Assembly (NCBI RefSeq): GCF_030524025.1
Contig: NZ_JAUNHI010000002.1
Location: 117,754 to 181,753, forward strand
Reading direction: 5' to 3'
Length of the DNA: 64,000 nt
DNA from: Actinomyces sp.
GTDB taxonomy: Bacteria > Actinomycetota > Actinomycetes > Actinomycetales > Actinomycetaceae
A program made the position numbers and the translations under genes. This document shows, in pieces, positions 47,999-58,685 of this stretch. The stretch's first letter is position 1. The number at the start of each line of letters is the position of its first letter. Below the pieces are notes generated by a model, which saw only the letters and a program-made list of their open reading frames with translations, was not told the DNA's origin and made no database searches.

Positions 47999-49306
47999 TC
48001 AGGCCAGGGGGACGGTCTCACGGAAGCCGCCGGTCGTGCGACGCGGCACGCGGGGGCCCAGTCGCGTGACGATCTCGTAGTTGATGGTGGAGCAGGCACG
48101 GGCCCAGTCATCGGCCCCGGGAACCGCCGGGTCCGCCCCCGGGTCGCCCCACAGCACCGCGATGTCGCCCGCACGGGCCGGGGCGGGCAGATCGGCGCCG
48201 GCCCCGGGGCCCTCGGTCGCCACGGCGGGACCGAGGTCGATGACGACCTGGTCCATGCAGACCCGGCCGACGATGGTGGTGCGCAGCCCTGCGACCGCCA
48301 CCGGCCCGGTGTCCGAGGCGGCGCGGGGCAGGCCGTCGCCGTAACCCAGCGGTACGAGCCCCACCCAGCGGTCGGTCGGAGCGGTCCAGGTCCCCCCGTA
48401 GGACACCGCCTGGCCGGCGCCGATCCGCTTGACCTGGGTCAGAGGCGCCTCCAGACGCATGGCGGGGCGCAGGTCGAGGTCCCGGCCGCTGGCGACCTGC
48501 GGGTTGGGGGACAGCCCATACAGGCCGATGCCGATGCGCACGAGGTCGAGCCGGGCATCGGGGTGCCACAGCAGCCCGCCCGTGGCGGCCAGGTGGCGCA
48601 CGCGCGGCGTGAGGCCGGCCTGGAGCACGCACCTCTCGGCGGACAGGAAGCGGGCGAGGTGGTCCTCGGTCGACCCGCAGCGCGGTTCATCGGCGCGAGA
48701 CAGGTGGCTCCACAGTCCGACGACGTCGAGCACGCCCTCGTCCTGCGCGGCCCTGGCCGCGTCGGCCAGGGCGGGCAGGTCGGCCTCGACGGCGCCCGAG
48801 CGCGACATCCCGGTGTCCGCCTTGAGGTGGAGGCGCCCCGGGGATCCCCCCGCCTCGAGGTGGGCGCGGCAGGCCGAGCGCAGGGCGAGGAGCTGGGCGA
48901 GGCTTGAGGCCGACAGGTCGAGGTCGGCCTCGAGCGCGCGGCGCAGCGCGGAGCCAGGCCGGGCGGCGTCCTCCGGGTCGAGGACCGGGGCGAGCCAGCA
49001 CATGAGCCGGGGTGCCTCGGGCTGGGGGACCCCGTCGGGTCCCCCGGCGGGCCTGCCCACGCCGGCGGTGTCCAGGAGGCGGCGCAGCTCGAGGGCCTCG
49101 CTGAGCTGGGCGACACCGAGCCAGGTCGCACCGGCCCGCAGGCAGGTCAGCGCCACCGGCGCCAGCCCGTGTCCGTAGGCGTCGGCCTTGACCACGGCCA
49201 TCCACGGCACCCCGGCCACCGCCGACAGGACGTGGGCGTTGTGGGCGATGGCGTCGAGGTCGACGACGGCGCAGGAGGTGGCGGTCAAGTCCGGGCAGGT
49301 GCTCAC
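47999..49306 (-). CDS. alr: alanine racemase
   Basis: PLP enzyme that makes D-alanine for peptidoglycan. In 435 residues the PLP lysine is in WMAVVKADAYGHGLAPVAL. KADTGMSRSGAVEADLPALA and VRIGIGLYGLSPNPQVA follow. The second catalytic residue, Tyr, is in GQAVSYGGTWTAPTDRWVGL, and GRVCMDQVVIDLG closes the active site. The GTG at 49306 begins the conserved part; the frame is open to 49507. Upstream nnr is on the same strand after a 100-base gap. Confidence 0.93.
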   Translation of the reverse strand: MSTCPDLTATSCAVVDLDAIAHNAHVLSAVAGVPWMAVVKADAYGHGLAPVALTCLRAGATWLGVAQLSEALELRRLLDTAGVGRPAGGPDGVPQPEAPRLMCWLAPVLDPEDAARPGSALRRALEADLDLSASSLAQLLALRSACRAHLEAGGSPGRLHLKADTGMSRSGAVEADLPALADAARAAQDEGVLDVVGLWSHLSRADEPRCGSTEDHLARFLSAERCVLQAGLTPRVRHLAATGGLLWHPDARLDLVRIGIGLYGLSPNPQVASGRDLDLRPAMRLEAPLTQVKRIGAGQAVSYGGTWTAPTDRWVGLVPLGYGDGLPRAASDTGPVAVAGLRTTIVGRVCMDQVVIDLGPAVATEGPGAGADLPAPARAGDIAVLWGDPGADPAVPGADDWARACSTINYEIVTRLGPRVPRRTTGGFRETVPLA

Positions 49307-49406
49307 CCCCCGATTCTGCCACCGCCCGCCCCGGGGCGAGGGAAGGCCGGTGTGCGCCGGTGCGCGCCGTGGCGTCTCCCCGCACCGCGGGCGGCTCGCC
49401 GAGCGC

Positions 49407-51035
49407 TCAGTGGGACCCGCGGTCGCCGGCCGAGCGCAGGCGCACCCAGGCTCGCGGCAGGTGGTCGACGAGATCGAGGGCGGCGATCGGGTGACCTCCC
49501 CCGTCACCCGAGGCGATCGTCCCCGCCACGGCGTGGAGCCGGACGGCCAGCGCCGCGCAGGTCAGGGGGCTGAGGGCTGGTCCCCCGTGCTCGGCCCGGG
49601 CCTGGGCGCCGGCCAGGACGGCGCCCAGGACACCGGCCAGGACGTCGCCGCTGCCCGCCGTGGCCAACCAGGCGGGGCCCGCGTCGAGGCTGGTCAGCGT
49701 CTGGACCCCGGGGGTGGCGATGAGGGTCGGCGAGCCTTTGAGCACGACGGTCGCGCCGGTCAGGGCGGCCAACTCCCGCGCGGCTCCGGCCGGGTCGGAC
49801 TCGACCCCGCCGCGCTCGACGGCTCGCCCCAGGGAGGTCAACAGTGCGGCGGCCTCCCCGGCGTGGGGGACGAGCACGTGCCGCTCGGTGCAGCGACGCC
49901 CCTCGCCCACCAGCGCGGCCAGCGGCGCGAACGCCCCGGCGTCCAGGACAGCGGGCTGCGCCGTCCCGGCGGAGTCGAGCAGCTGGGCGACCTCGGTGCG
50001 GCACCCGGTGTCGGAGCCCTCGACGCCCGGGCCGATGACCCTGGCCTGGCAGCGTCCAGCGGCGGCCACCACCTCGGGACGGGAGGCCAGGACGAGGTCG
50101 ACGGCTCGGGCCGGGGCCTCGAGGCGCACCATGCCTGCGCCGACCCGCACGGCGGCCGCACAGGTCAGGACCGCTGCGCCGGGGTAGGCCTGCGAGCCCG
50201 CCCGGACCCCCAGCACCCCGCGGGTGTACTTGTGGTCCGCCGCTCCCGGGGTGGTCAGGGCGGCGGCGAGCTCCTCGTCGGAGGGCCGGCGGACCAGCGG
50301 GGCTCCGGCGGGCACGGGCAGTCCCAGGTCGACGACATCGACCCTGCCGCACAGGCGTGCCGCCGGGCCCAACAGGTGGGCACCTTTGAGGCAGGTGAAG
50401 GTGACGGTGCGGTCGGCCGCGAGGACGGGGCCGGCCAGGCTCCCGTCGTCGGGTCCTGTCCCACTGGGCAGGTCGACCGCCAGGACGCCGAAGGGCCGAC
50501 GACCCGGTGCGCCGGCGGCCACGAGAGGGGCGATGACCTCGACCGCTGCCGGGCGCAGCGGGCCGGAGGCGCCGATCCCCGTCAGACCGTCGATGACGAG
50601 CGCGCCCGTCCCACCCGCGCCGGGCCCGGCCGCCCAGGCGCGGGACCGCTCGGCAGCGAGGGGTGCCGGCGCCGTGCGCACCCCGGCGGCCAGGGCCTCG
50701 GCCAGGGCACCGGGGTGGGGGCGGTCGGTCACGAGGGCCGCCGTCACGACGCAGCCGCACCGGGCCAGGCGGGCGCCGGCCAGCAGGGCGTCGCCGCCGT
50801 TGTGCCCCCCGCCGGCCAGGACGAGCACCCGGGCGCCGGCCACCGGGGGCCGTGGGCGCTCCCACCGGCCAGCACGGGCCGGGCCGCGCAGCTCCTCGAC
50901 GGCGGCGCGGGCGAGGGCAGCGGCCGCGGCCTGCATGAAGCGGTCGGTGCCCGCGGTCAGCGGAGCCTCGGCCTGGGCGATGGCGCGGGCCCGGTGGGCG
51001 CCGCAGGGGTCCAGGGTGGGGACGGGGCCGGTCAT
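49407..51035 (-). CDS. nnr: bifunctional NAD(P)HX epimerase/dehydratase
   Basis: Repairs hydrated NADH and NADPH. In the 542 residues the N-terminal epimerase (YjeF-N) has VLVLAGGGHNGGDALLAGAR and GLTGIGASGPLRP. The C-terminal ATP/ADP-dependent dehydratase (CARKD) has KYTRGVLGVRAGSQAYPGAA, VLVPHAGEAAALL, VVLKGSPTLIATPG and the nucleotide loop LATAGSGDVLAGVLGAVLAG. ATG 51035 lies eight bases after GAGG and is preferred to GTG 51041. It lies between glmS and alr, a common actinobacterial order. Confidence 0.93.
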   Translation of the reverse strand: MTGPVPTLDPCGAHRARAIAQAEAPLTAGTDRFMQAAAAALARAAVEELRGPARAGRWERPRPPVAGARVLVLAGGGHNGGDALLAGARLARCGCVVTAALVTDRPHPGALAEALAAGVRTAPAPLAAERSRAWAAGPGAGGTGALVIDGLTGIGASGPLRPAAVEVIAPLVAAGAPGRRPFGVLAVDLPSGTGPDDGSLAGPVLAADRTVTFTCLKGAHLLGPAARLCGRVDVVDLGLPVPAGAPLVRRPSDEELAAALTTPGAADHKYTRGVLGVRAGSQAYPGAAVLTCAAAVRVGAGMVRLEAPARAVDLVLASRPEVVAAAGRCQARVIGPGVEGSDTGCRTEVAQLLDSAGTAQPAVLDAGAFAPLAALVGEGRRCTERHVLVPHAGEAAALLTSLGRAVERGGVESDPAGAARELAALTGATVVLKGSPTLIATPGVQTLTSLDAGPAWLATAGSGDVLAGVLGAVLAGAQARAEHGGPALSPLTCAALAVRLHAVAGTIASGDGGGHPIAALDLVDHLPRAWVRLRSAGDRGSH

Positions 51036-51095
51036 GCTCACGGCCTCATCATCGCGCGCCGGGCTCCGCGGTGTGCGGGACCCACCGGCCCGCCC

Positions 51096-53000
51096 TCACT
51101 CCACGGTGACCGACTTGGCCAGGTTGCGCGGCTGGTCGACGTCCAGCCCCTTGGCGGTGGCCAGGGCCGCCGCGAAGATCTGCAGGGGGACGACGGTCAG
51201 CAGCGGCCACATGAGCGTCGGAGTGGCCGGGACACGGATGACGTCGTCGGCGAAGGGCATGACGGCCTCGTCGCCCTCCTCGGCGATGACGATCGTGCGC
51301 GCCCCGCGGGCCCGGATCTCCTGGATGTTGGCGATGACCTTGTCGTGCAGGACCGGGCGGCGCGGGGTCGGCACGATGACGAACACCGGCAGCCCGTCCT
51401 CGATGAGCGCGATCGGACCGTGCTTGAGCTCGCCCGCGGCGAAGCCCTCGGCGTGGACGTAGGCCAGCTCCTTGAGCTTGAGGGCGCCCTCCAGCGCCAC
51501 CGGGAAGCCGACGTGGCGCCCCAGGAACAGGAAGGACGGCCGGTCGGCGAGCTCGGCGCCCAGCGTCTGGACCGCCTCGCTCTGGGTGTCGAGGACCTGC
51601 TGGATCTTGTCGGGCATCCGTCCGAGGTTGGCCAGGTAGTCGGCGACCTCGTCGGGCCACTTGTTGCCGCGCAGCTGGGCCAGGTACAGGCCCAGGAGGT
51701 AGCAGGCGGTGATCTGGGCGAGGAACGCCTTGGTCGAGGCCACGGCGACCTCCGGGCCGGCGTGGGTGTAGAGGACGGCGTCGGCCTCGCGGGCGATGGT
51801 CGAGCCGTAGGTGTTGACGATGGCGAGCACCTTCGAGCCCTGCTCGCGGGCGTGGCGCACCGCCTGGATGGTGTCCATCGTCTCACCGGACTGGGAGACG
51901 GCCACGGTCAGGGTCTTCTCGCTGACCACCGGGTCGCGGTAGCGGAACTCGTGGGCGAGCTCGACCTCGACCGGGATCCGGCACCAGTGCTCGATGGCGT
52001 ACTTGGCCACGTGCCCCGCGTAGGCGGCGGTGCCGCAGGCGATGACGATGATCTTGTCGACGCGGCGCAGCACGGCCGGGTCGATGCGCATCTCGTCGAG
52101 GATCAGCTCGCCGCGCTCGTCGACCCGCCCGCGCAGGGTGTCGGCCACCGCCGTGGGCTGCTCATGGATCTCCTTGTCCATGAAGGTCGCGTAGCCGCCC
52201 TTGACGGCGGCCGAGGCGTCCCAGGAGACCTCCCACCTCCGGGGATCGACGACCCGGCCCTCGGCGTCCCAGACGGTGACCTTCTCGGCGGTGGCCAGGA
52301 CGACCTGGTCGTCGTCGACCTCGGCGGCGCTCCGGGTGAAGGCGACGAAGGCGGCGACGTCGCTGCCCAGGAAGTTCTCCCCCTCCCCCAGGCCGATGAC
52401 CAGTGGGCTGGTCGAGCGCGAGGCCACGATCGCCCCGGGGGCCAGGGGGGTGATGGCCAGCAGGGTGTAGGTGCCCTCGAGCAGGGCCGTGACCGCACGC
52501 ATCGACTCCACGAGCACGGCGGCGACCGCTGCCTCGTCGAGCACCTCCCCGGCCTGCGTCAGGCGCTGGGCGAAGTCGATGTCGAGCAGGTGGGCGACCA
52601 CCTCGGTGTCGGTCTCCGAGACGAGCTCGCGCCCGGCCGCCTCGACTTGGTCGCGCAGAGGGCGGAAGTTCTCGATGATGCCGTTGTGGACCACCGCCAC
52701 CTGCCCGGCACGGTGCGGGTGGGCGTTGACGGTCGTGGGGCCGCCGTGGGTGGCCCAGCGCGTGTGGCCGATACCCGCCGTGGCCGGTGCGGGAGCGGCC
52801 TCCTCCAGGGCCCGGCGGAGATTGTCGAGCTTGCCCGCGGCCTTGACCACGGTGGGGCCATCGGTCTCGCCCGGGGCGGTCAGGGCGATCCCGGCCGAGT
52901 CGTAGCCGCGGTACTCCAGGCGGCCCAGGCCGTCCATAAGCACCGTCAGCGTGCGGTCAGAAGCGGGCGAGGGGCCGACATGGCCGACGATTCCACACAT
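51096..53000 (-). CDS. glmS: glutamine-fructose-6-phosphate aminotransferase
   Basis: First step of UDP-GlcNAc synthesis. The N-terminal class II glutaminase has the nucleophile Cys2 in MCGIVGHVG, RLEYRGYDSAG, GHTRWATHG and VVHNGIIENF. Two SIS domains follow (IACGTAAYAGHVAKYAIEHW; VSQSGETMDTIQAVRHAREQ), and the C-terminus is RNLAKSVTVE. 634 residues, normal length. The divergent coaA starts 133 bases away, so both promoters share that gap. glmM, the next pathway step, lies at 59.4 kb. Confidence 0.96.
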   Translation of the reverse strand: MCGIVGHVGPSPASDRTLTVLMDGLGRLEYRGYDSAGIALTAPGETDGPTVVKAAGKLDNLRRALEEAAPAPATAGIGHTRWATHGGPTTVNAHPHRAGQVAVVHNGIIENFRPLRDQVEAAGRELVSETDTEVVAHLLDIDFAQRLTQAGEVLDEAAVAAVLVESMRAVTALLEGTYTLLAITPLAPGAIVASRSTSPLVIGLGEGENFLGSDVAAFVAFTRSAAEVDDDQVVLATAEKVTVWDAEGRVVDPRRWEVSWDASAAVKGGYATFMDKEIHEQPTAVADTLRGRVDERGELILDEMRIDPAVLRRVDKIIVIACGTAAYAGHVAKYAIEHWCRIPVEVELAHEFRYRDPVVSEKTLTVAVSQSGETMDTIQAVRHAREQGSKVLAIVNTYGSTIAREADAVLYTHAGPEVAVASTKAFLAQITACYLLGLYLAQLRGNKWPDEVADYLANLGRMPDKIQQVLDTQSEAVQTLGAELADRPSFLFLGRHVGFPVALEGALKLKELAYVHAEGFAAGELKHGPIALIEDGLPVFVIVPTPRRPVLHDKVIANIQEIRARGARTIVIAEEGDEAVMPFADDVIRVPATPTLMWPLLTVVPLQIFAAALATAKGLDVDQPRNLAKSVTVE

Positions 53001-53132
53001 GGGTCCGATGCAACCACGCGCGGCCCTGAGGTTCAATTGCGCGGCCCGGGCGCCGATGTGAGACGCACGGCATCTGGACCGCGGTGCCCTCCGGGAGCCT
53101 CGACCGCCCCACCGATGGGTCAGACTTGGCCG

Positions 53133-54128
53133 GTGAGCACCACCGGCTCCCCCGCCCACGGAGCGCCGACATCGGCAGCATCGCCCTATATCGAGCTCGA
53201 CCGCGAGCAGTGGAGGGCGCTGGCCCGCACGGCCCCTCTGCCGCTGACCCAGGCCGATGTCGAGAAGCTGCGCGGCCTGGGCGACCCGATCGACCTGGCC
53301 GAGGTCGACGCCGTCTACCGGCCCCTGACGGCGCTGCTCGAGGACTACATCGCCGCCACCCGCGAGCGCGCACGACGCACGGCCGCCTTCCTCGGGCTGG
53401 AGGTGGGGGCCGGGCACATGTCGACTCCCTTCGTCGTGGCGGTGGCGGGCTCGGTGGCGGTGGGCAAGTCGACCACCGCCCGGCTCATCGCCCACCTCCT
53501 GGCCCGCTTCGAGGCCACGCCCTCGGTGGCGCTGGTGACGACCGACGGCTTCCTGCTGCCCAACAAGGTCCTCGAGGAACGGGGACTGACCGCCAGGAAG
53601 GGCTTCCCGGAGTCCTACGACCGCCGGGCCCTGCTCGACTTCGTCTCAGCCGTCAAGTCCGGGGCCCCGCGCGTCGAGGCCCCGGTGTACTCCCACCGGG
53701 TCTACGACGTCGTCCCCGGGGAGTCGGTCGTCGTCGAGCGGCCCGACGTGCTTGTCCTCGAGGGCCTCAACGTGCTCCAGCCCGCCCCGCGGGGCCGGCG
53801 GGACGCCCCGGCGCCCTCGGCGTTGGCGGTCAGCGACTTCATCGACTTCTCGATCTACGTCGACGCCGATCCCGCCGACATCCGCCGGTGGTACCTCGAC
53901 CGGTTCCTCACCCTCAAGCGCACCGCCTTCACCGAGCCGGGCTCCTACTTCCAGCGTTTGGCGGCGATCCCTGACGACATCGCCCTGGCGGCGGCCTCCG
54001 AGGTGTGGGAGTCGGTCAACCTGGCCAACCTGCGCGAGAACATCGCCCCCACCCGCGGCAGGGCCACGCTCGTGCTCGACAAGGACTCGGACCACCGGAT
54101 GCGGCGTGTCCTGCTGCGCAAGGCGTGA
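53133..54128 (+). CDS. coaA: type I pantothenate kinase
   Basis: Phosphorylates pantothenate in the first step of CoA synthesis. In 331 residues: YIELDREQWRALARTAPLPL, the P-loop VVAVAGSVAVGKSTTARLIA, VTTDGFLLPNKVLEERGL, RKGFPESYDRRALLDFVSAV, and LVLEGLNVLQP. GTG 53133 is chosen because it precedes the conserved part without a ribosome binding site, and CAGACT lies six bases before it (possibly leaderless). The same frame runs open for kilobases upstream, opposite glmS, nnr and alr, which is an effect of base composition. Confidence 0.93.
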   Translation: MSTTGSPAHGAPTSAASPYIELDREQWRALARTAPLPLTQADVEKLRGLGDPIDLAEVDAVYRPLTALLEDYIAATRERARRTAAFLGLEVGAGHMSTPFVVAVAGSVAVGKSTTARLIAHLLARFEATPSVALVTTDGFLLPNKVLEERGLTARKGFPESYDRRALLDFVSAVKSGAPRVEAPVYSHRVYDVVPGESVVVERPDVLVLEGLNVLQPAPRGRRDAPAPSALAVSDFIDFSIYVDADPADIRRWYLDRFLTLKRTAFTEPGSYFQRLAAIPDDIALAAASEVWESVNLANLRENIAPTRGRATLVLDKDSDHRMRRVLLRKA

Positions 54129-54425
54129 AGCCGGCGCGGTACACCCGTACCAGATGCCTGTCCCATATCGCCAACCGCCCGACGCGGCGGCGAGCCCTGC
54201 CCGGAATGGCTCAATTCCAGCGCTACTGACCGGCTCTCACCCGACGTTGCTCCCAGTGCGAGGGAGTCACCCGGGGCACCATCCCACAAAACTGGTACAT
54301 CTGTTCCAGATGGCGGACCGCAGCGCTTCCCGTGGCCCGGCTCACTCCTCTAGGGTTCTTCTCATCGTCCGTCCTGCCCCGCCCGGCCGCACCCGGCCCG
54401 GGCCACCGAGCGCGAAGGAGCATCA
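54129..54425. other. 297-base intergenic region before pntA
   Basis: No gene seen. GGTAC-accc-GTACC and CATCTG-ttc-CAGATG (54298-54312) are small inverted repeats. TACCAGATG and TTCCAGATG occur near 54156 and 54305. The pntA promoter should be here, but I find no convincing -35/-10 pair. Confidence 0.5.
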
Positions 54426-55973
54426 GTGCGTCTAGGAGTGCCCTGCGAGGGGCCTGACCAGCCCGTGGTCGCGGCGACGCCGCAGACCGTCGAGAAAATG
54501 ATCCGACTCGGATACGAGGTCCTGGTCGAGCGGGGCGCCGGGGAACGGGCGCGCTTCCCCGACGCCGCCTACGAGGAGGCCGGCGCGCACCTGGTCGGCC
54601 CCACCGGGGCGTGGACCAGCGAGGTGGTGCTCAGCGCCCAGGCACCCGACGAGGAGGCCCTGAGCATGCTCGGGCCGGACACGACCGTCATCAGCCGCCT
54701 CGACCCCGCCCGGAACCCCGAGCTCATCGAGTCCCTGCGGGCCACTGGCGCCACCGCCCTGGCCCTGGACGCGGTGCCCCGGATCTCCCGCGCCCAGGCC
54801 ATGGACGTGCTGTCCTCCCAGGCCAACCTGGCGGGCTACCGGGCGGTCATCGAGGCGGCCGCGCACTTCGGCCGGCTCCTGGGCGGGCAGGTCACGGCCG
54901 CGGGCAAGTTCCCCCCGGCGTCGGTCTACGTCATCGGCGCCGGCGTGGCCGGACTGGCCGCCATTGGGACGGCCACCTCCCTGGGCGCCGTGGTGCGCGG
55001 CACCGACGTGCGCCCCGAGGTCGCCGACCAGGTCCGGTCCATGGGCGCCCAGTTCGTCCCGGTGCCCACCGCCCAGGAGACCTCCTCGGACGGCTACGCC
55101 ACGCAGATGTCGGAGGACCAGGCGGCTCTGGCCGCCCGGCTCTACGCCCAGCAGGCGGCCCAGGCCGACATCGTCATCACGACCGCGGCCATCCCGGGGC
55201 GCGCCGCACCCGTCCTGCTCGACCGCGAGGCGATCCAGGCGATGGCGCCGGGCTCGGTCATCGTCGACATGGCCGCCGCCACCGGCGGCAACACCGAGCT
55301 GACGGTCGCCGGCGAGGTCATCACCACCGACGGCGGGGTCACTATCGTGGGCCACACCGATCTGGCCGGTCGCCTGCCTTCCCAGGCCTCCCAGCTCTAC
55401 GGGCAGAACCTCGTCAACCTCCTGACGCTCATGACCCCCGAGCAGGACGGCACCCTTGTGCTGGACCTGGAGGACCAGGTCGTGCGCGCGATCACCGTGT
55501 GCCACGAGGGGCAGACGCTGTGGCCGCCCCCTCCGGTCACCGTCTCGGCCTCGGCGCCGGCCCCGCGAGGGCCCTCGGCCGAGGAGCTCGCCCGCACCGA
55601 GGCCCAGGCGGCCGCCGCCCAGGCCCGTTCCCGGCGCCTGCGCGCCGTGGGCCTGGCCGCGGCGGCCCTCGTGGGCGCCGCCCTCATCCTGGTCACGCCG
55701 GAGGCGGCCACGAGCCATTACGTCGTGCTCGTCCTGTCGATCATCCTCGGCTTCCACGTCATCTCCAACGTGACCCCCGCCCTGCACACGCCGCTGATGA
55801 GCGTGACCAACGCGATCTCGGGCATCATCCTGCTCGGAGCGATCTCCCAGGTCGGCCACTCCGACCCTCTCATCAGCGCCGCCGCCTTCGCGGCCCTCGT
55901 GCTGGCCACCGTCAACGTCTTCGGCGGCTTCGCGGTCACCCACCGCATGCTCGCGATGTTCAGGAAGGACTGA
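54426..55973 (+). CDS. pntA: NAD(P) transhydrogenase subunit alpha
   Basis: With PntB, uses the proton gradient to make NADPH from NADH. The 515-residue protein is the full-length form: a soluble NAD domain ([79 protein letters not shown]) and about four membrane segments from residue 400 on. The GTG start follows GAAGGAG. pntB starts four bases after the stop. Confidence 0.94.
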   Translation: MRLGVPCEGPDQPVVAATPQTVEKMIRLGYEVLVERGAGERARFPDAAYEEAGAHLVGPTGAWTSEVVLSAQAPDEEALSMLGPDTTVISRLDPARNPELIESLRATGATALALDAVPRISRAQAMDVLSSQANLAGYRAVIEAAAHFGRLLGGQVTAAGKFPPASVYVIGAGVAGLAAIGTATSLGAVVRGTDVRPEVADQVRSMGAQFVPVPTAQETSSDGYATQMSEDQAALAARLYAQQAAQADIVITTAAIPGRAAPVLLDREAIQAMAPGSVIVDMAAATGGNTELTVAGEVITTDGGVTIVGHTDLAGRLPSQASQLYGQNLVNLLTLMTPEQDGTLVLDLEDQVVRAITVCHEGQTLWPPPPVTVSASAPAPRGPSAEELARTEAQAAAAQARSRRLRAVGLAAAALVGAALILVTPEAATSHYVVLVLSIILGFHVISNVTPALHTPLMSVTNAISGIILLGAISQVGHSDPLISAAAFAALVLATVNVFGGFAVTHRMLAMFRKD

Positions 55974-55977
55974 GGCG

Positions 55978-57468
55978 ATGCTCGCCGTTATCACCGCTGC
56001 GACCGCGGGCGCCCTGCCCGCCGAGGGCACCACCGAGGGCGTCGTCCTGGGCACCCTGCCCTCCCCCGTGGTCCTGGCCTACATCCTGGCCGCCGTCCTG
56101 TTCATCCTGGCCGCCGCCGGCCTGTCCAAGCATGAGACGGCCGCGGCCGGCAACATCGCCGGGGCCGTGGGCATGGCGGTGGCCGTGGCCGCCGCCATCG
56201 GCCTGGCCCTCACCTCCGACCCCGGCCGGGGCGTGCTGACCACCGCCCTGCTCATCGCCCTGGCCCTGGGCATCGGCGCCGTCATCGGCATGGCCCTGGC
56301 CGCCCGCGTGGCCATGACGGGGATGCCCCAGCTCATCGCCGTCCTCAACGGGCTCGTGGGACTGGCCGCCGTCATCGTCGGCTACAACTCCTACGTCGCC
56401 CCCGACGCCCTGGCGGAGTCCTTGGGCACCTTCCACCTCGGGGAGGTGTTCCTCGGGGTGTTCGTCGGCGCGGTCACCTTCACCGGCTCCATCCTGGCGG
56501 CCCTCAAGCTCGCCGGCCGGGTCCCCGGGCGCCCCATCGCGCTGCCGGGGCGCAACCTCGTCAACCTGGCGATCCTGCTCGTCTCGCTGGGGCTCATGGT
56601 CGCCTTCCTCGTCCTGCCCGAGGGCTCCCCGGCCGCGTGGGCCTGCCTGGGGGTCATGACGGTGCTCGCCCTGGCGCTGGGCGTGCACCTCGTCGTGGCC
56701 ATCGGCGGCGGAGACATGCCGGTGGTCGTGTCGATCATGAACTCCTACTCGGGCTGGGCCTCGACCTTCACCGGCTTCATGGTCAACAACGACCTGCTCA
56801 TCATCACCGGCACCCTCGTGGGGTCCTCCGGGGCCTACCTGTCCTACCTCATGTGCCAGGCCATGAACCGTTCCTTCATGTCGGTGCTCCTGGGCGGATT
56901 CGGCACCGACGGCGGTACTCCGGCCGGCGACGCCACCCAGGAGGGCTCGATCGAGCAGACCGACGTGACCTCCGTGGCCCGGATGCTCCAGCGGGCGCGT
57001 CGTGTCGTCATCACCCCCGGCTACGGCATGGCGGTCGCCCAGGCCCAGTATCCCGTGGCCACCCTGACCGAGCTGCTGCGCACCGAGGGCGTCGAGGTCG
57101 CCTTCGGCATCCACCCGGTGGCCGGGCGCCTGCCGGGGCACATGAACGTGCTGCTGGCCGAGGCGCGGGTGCCCTACGACATCGTCCTGGAGATGGACGA
57201 GGTCAACGACGACCTGGGGGATGTCGACGTCGTCCTGGTCATCGGCGCCAACGACACGGTCAACCCCGCCGCCGAGGAGCCCGGCTCTCCCATCGCCGGC
57301 ATGCCAGTCCTGCGGGTGTGGGAGGCGCGCAACGTCGTGGTCTTCAAGCGCTCGATGGCCACCGGCTACGCCGGCGTCCAGAACCCGCTGTTCTTCAAGG
57401 ACAACACGGAAATGCTCTTCGGGGACGCCAAGGACTCCGTCGAGGCGATCATCCGCGCCCTGGAGTAG
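55978..57468 (+). CDS. pntB: NAD(P) transhydrogenase subunit beta
   Basis: The 496 residues have about eight to nine membrane segments in the first 310, including [40 protein letters not shown] and [20 protein letters not shown]. The NADP domain follows with [40 protein letters not shown] and [20 protein letters not shown]. The last 20 bases overlap the 3' end of the convergent aldo/keto reductase. Confidence 0.94.
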   Translation: MLAVITAATAGALPAEGTTEGVVLGTLPSPVVLAYILAAVLFILAAAGLSKHETAAAGNIAGAVGMAVAVAAAIGLALTSDPGRGVLTTALLIALALGIGAVIGMALAARVAMTGMPQLIAVLNGLVGLAAVIVGYNSYVAPDALAESLGTFHLGEVFLGVFVGAVTFTGSILAALKLAGRVPGRPIALPGRNLVNLAILLVSLGLMVAFLVLPEGSPAAWACLGVMTVLALALGVHLVVAIGGGDMPVVVSIMNSYSGWASTFTGFMVNNDLLIITGTLVGSSGAYLSYLMCQAMNRSFMSVLLGGFGTDGGTPAGDATQEGSIEQTDVTSVARMLQRARRVVITPGYGMAVAQAQYPVATLTELLRTEGVEVAFGIHPVAGRLPGHMNVLLAEARVPYDIVLEMDEVNDDLGDVDVVLVIGANDTVNPAAEEPGSPIAGMPVLRVWEARNVVVFKRSMATGYAGVQNPLFFKDNTEMLFGDAKDSVEAIIRALE

Positions 57469-58449
57469 CGGCCCTCCCTGCGGTGGACACGCCCGTCCGC
57501 TGCGCGACCGCCTCGGGGTACCTGGGGCCGCTGGCGCGGATCTGTTCCAGGCGACCGAGGTGACCGCTGCTCAGCGACAGGGTCGTCGCGGCCAGGTTGG
57601 CCTCGAGGTGGGCTGAACGGGTCGTGCCCGGGATCGGAACCACGTCCCGACCCCGGCTCAGTACCCACGCCAGGGCGACCTGCGCCGGGTTCGCCCCCAC
57701 CTCGTGGGCCACCTCCGTGAGGATCTGCACCTGCCTCAGGTTCTGCGCAAGATGGGCCCGCCGCCAACGGGGCAGGAGCCGGCGGTAGTCGAGCAGGGAC
57801 AGCTGCGTGGTCGCACCGGCGGCACCAGTGAGCATCCCCCGCCCCAACGGGCTGTAGGCGACGATGCCAATCGCCAGCTCGCGGGCGGTGGCGAGGACCT
57901 CATCCTCCACGTCCCGGCTGAACAGCGACCACTCCATCTGGATGGCCGCCAGGGGGTGGGTCGCATGGGCCCCCCGGATCTGCGCCGGTGTCGCCTCACT
58001 GAGTCCCAGATGGCGGACCTTGCCCGCTGCGACGGCCTCGGCCATCGCTCCGACGCTGTCCTCGATCGGCACCGCGGGGTCGACCCGGTGGAGGTAGTAG
58101 AGGTCGATCCAGTCGGTCCCCAGACGCTTGAGGGAGGCGTCCACGGAGCGCCGGATGCGCTCGGGCCGGCCGTCGAGCCCAACCGGCAACCCGACGCCGG
58201 GCAGGGTCCGAATGCCGGTCTTGGTTGCGAGCACGACCTCGTGCCGCCGCCTGCCCAGCGCTGCCCCGATCAGACGCTCGTTTCCCCCGCGCCCGTACAT
58301 CTCGGCGGTGTCGAACATGGTGACCCCCAGGTCGAGGGCGCGAGCCACCGTCCTGCGCGCGGACGCCACATCCGGCCGGCCATAGGTGGCGGACATCCCA
58401 TGCATCCCAGGCCGAGATCACTGACCTCAAGAGTTCCCAGCTTCCTCAT
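57449..58449 (-). pseudogene. aldo/keto reductase, frameshifted near the N-terminus
   Basis: The N-terminus MRKLGTLEVSDLGLGCMG starts at ATG 58449 behind GGGAGGACGTG. One base seems missing in the GGG run near 58402, after which the correct protein continues in the second frame as MSATYGRPDVASARRTVARA. The catalytic tetrad is visible: Asp and Tyr in MFDTAEMYGRGGNERLIG, Lys in VVLATKTGIRTLPG, His in YYLHRVDPAVPIE. If the indel is a sequencing error, this is an intact NADPH-dependent aldo/keto reductase of about 330 residues. It is divergent from a TetR regulator. Confidence 0.8.
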
Positions 58450-58463
58450 CACGTCCTCCCGTT

Positions 58464-58509
58464 TGCGAGCAATCACTCGCATAGAAGAATATGAGTATCT
58501 GCTCGTATT
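58464..58509. promoter_or_regulatory. two operator-like inverted repeats between reductase and tetR
   Basis: TGCGAG-N6-CTCGCA (58464-58481) is perfect. AATATGAG-N6-CTCGTATT (58488-58509) has one mismatch. Both share GAG-N6-CTC and their centres are 26 bases apart, as expected for two TetR dimers. They lie just before the reductase start on the minus strand. Confidence 0.65.
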
Positions 58510-58685
58510 TGCAAGAGCCCTGCCTCCGACCACCCCGCCCCTCCCCGAGATCGGGGAGTGCGAGGTCCAGCGTGACACGACCGCCCGCGGCCATCTGGCC
58601 GGCCCAGCCCGTCGGGACCCCCACCAGATGCCACCGCCCGCCCGCGACCGCCGCCCCCGTGGAATCAATGATCTAGGCTCCTGCC

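Noticed and set aside
49188..54128. A 1646-residue plus-strand open frame opposite alr, nnr and glmS
   Set aside because: Only the last 331 residues (coaA) are a real protein. The rest is the antisense shadow of known genes, kept open by high GC at third positions.
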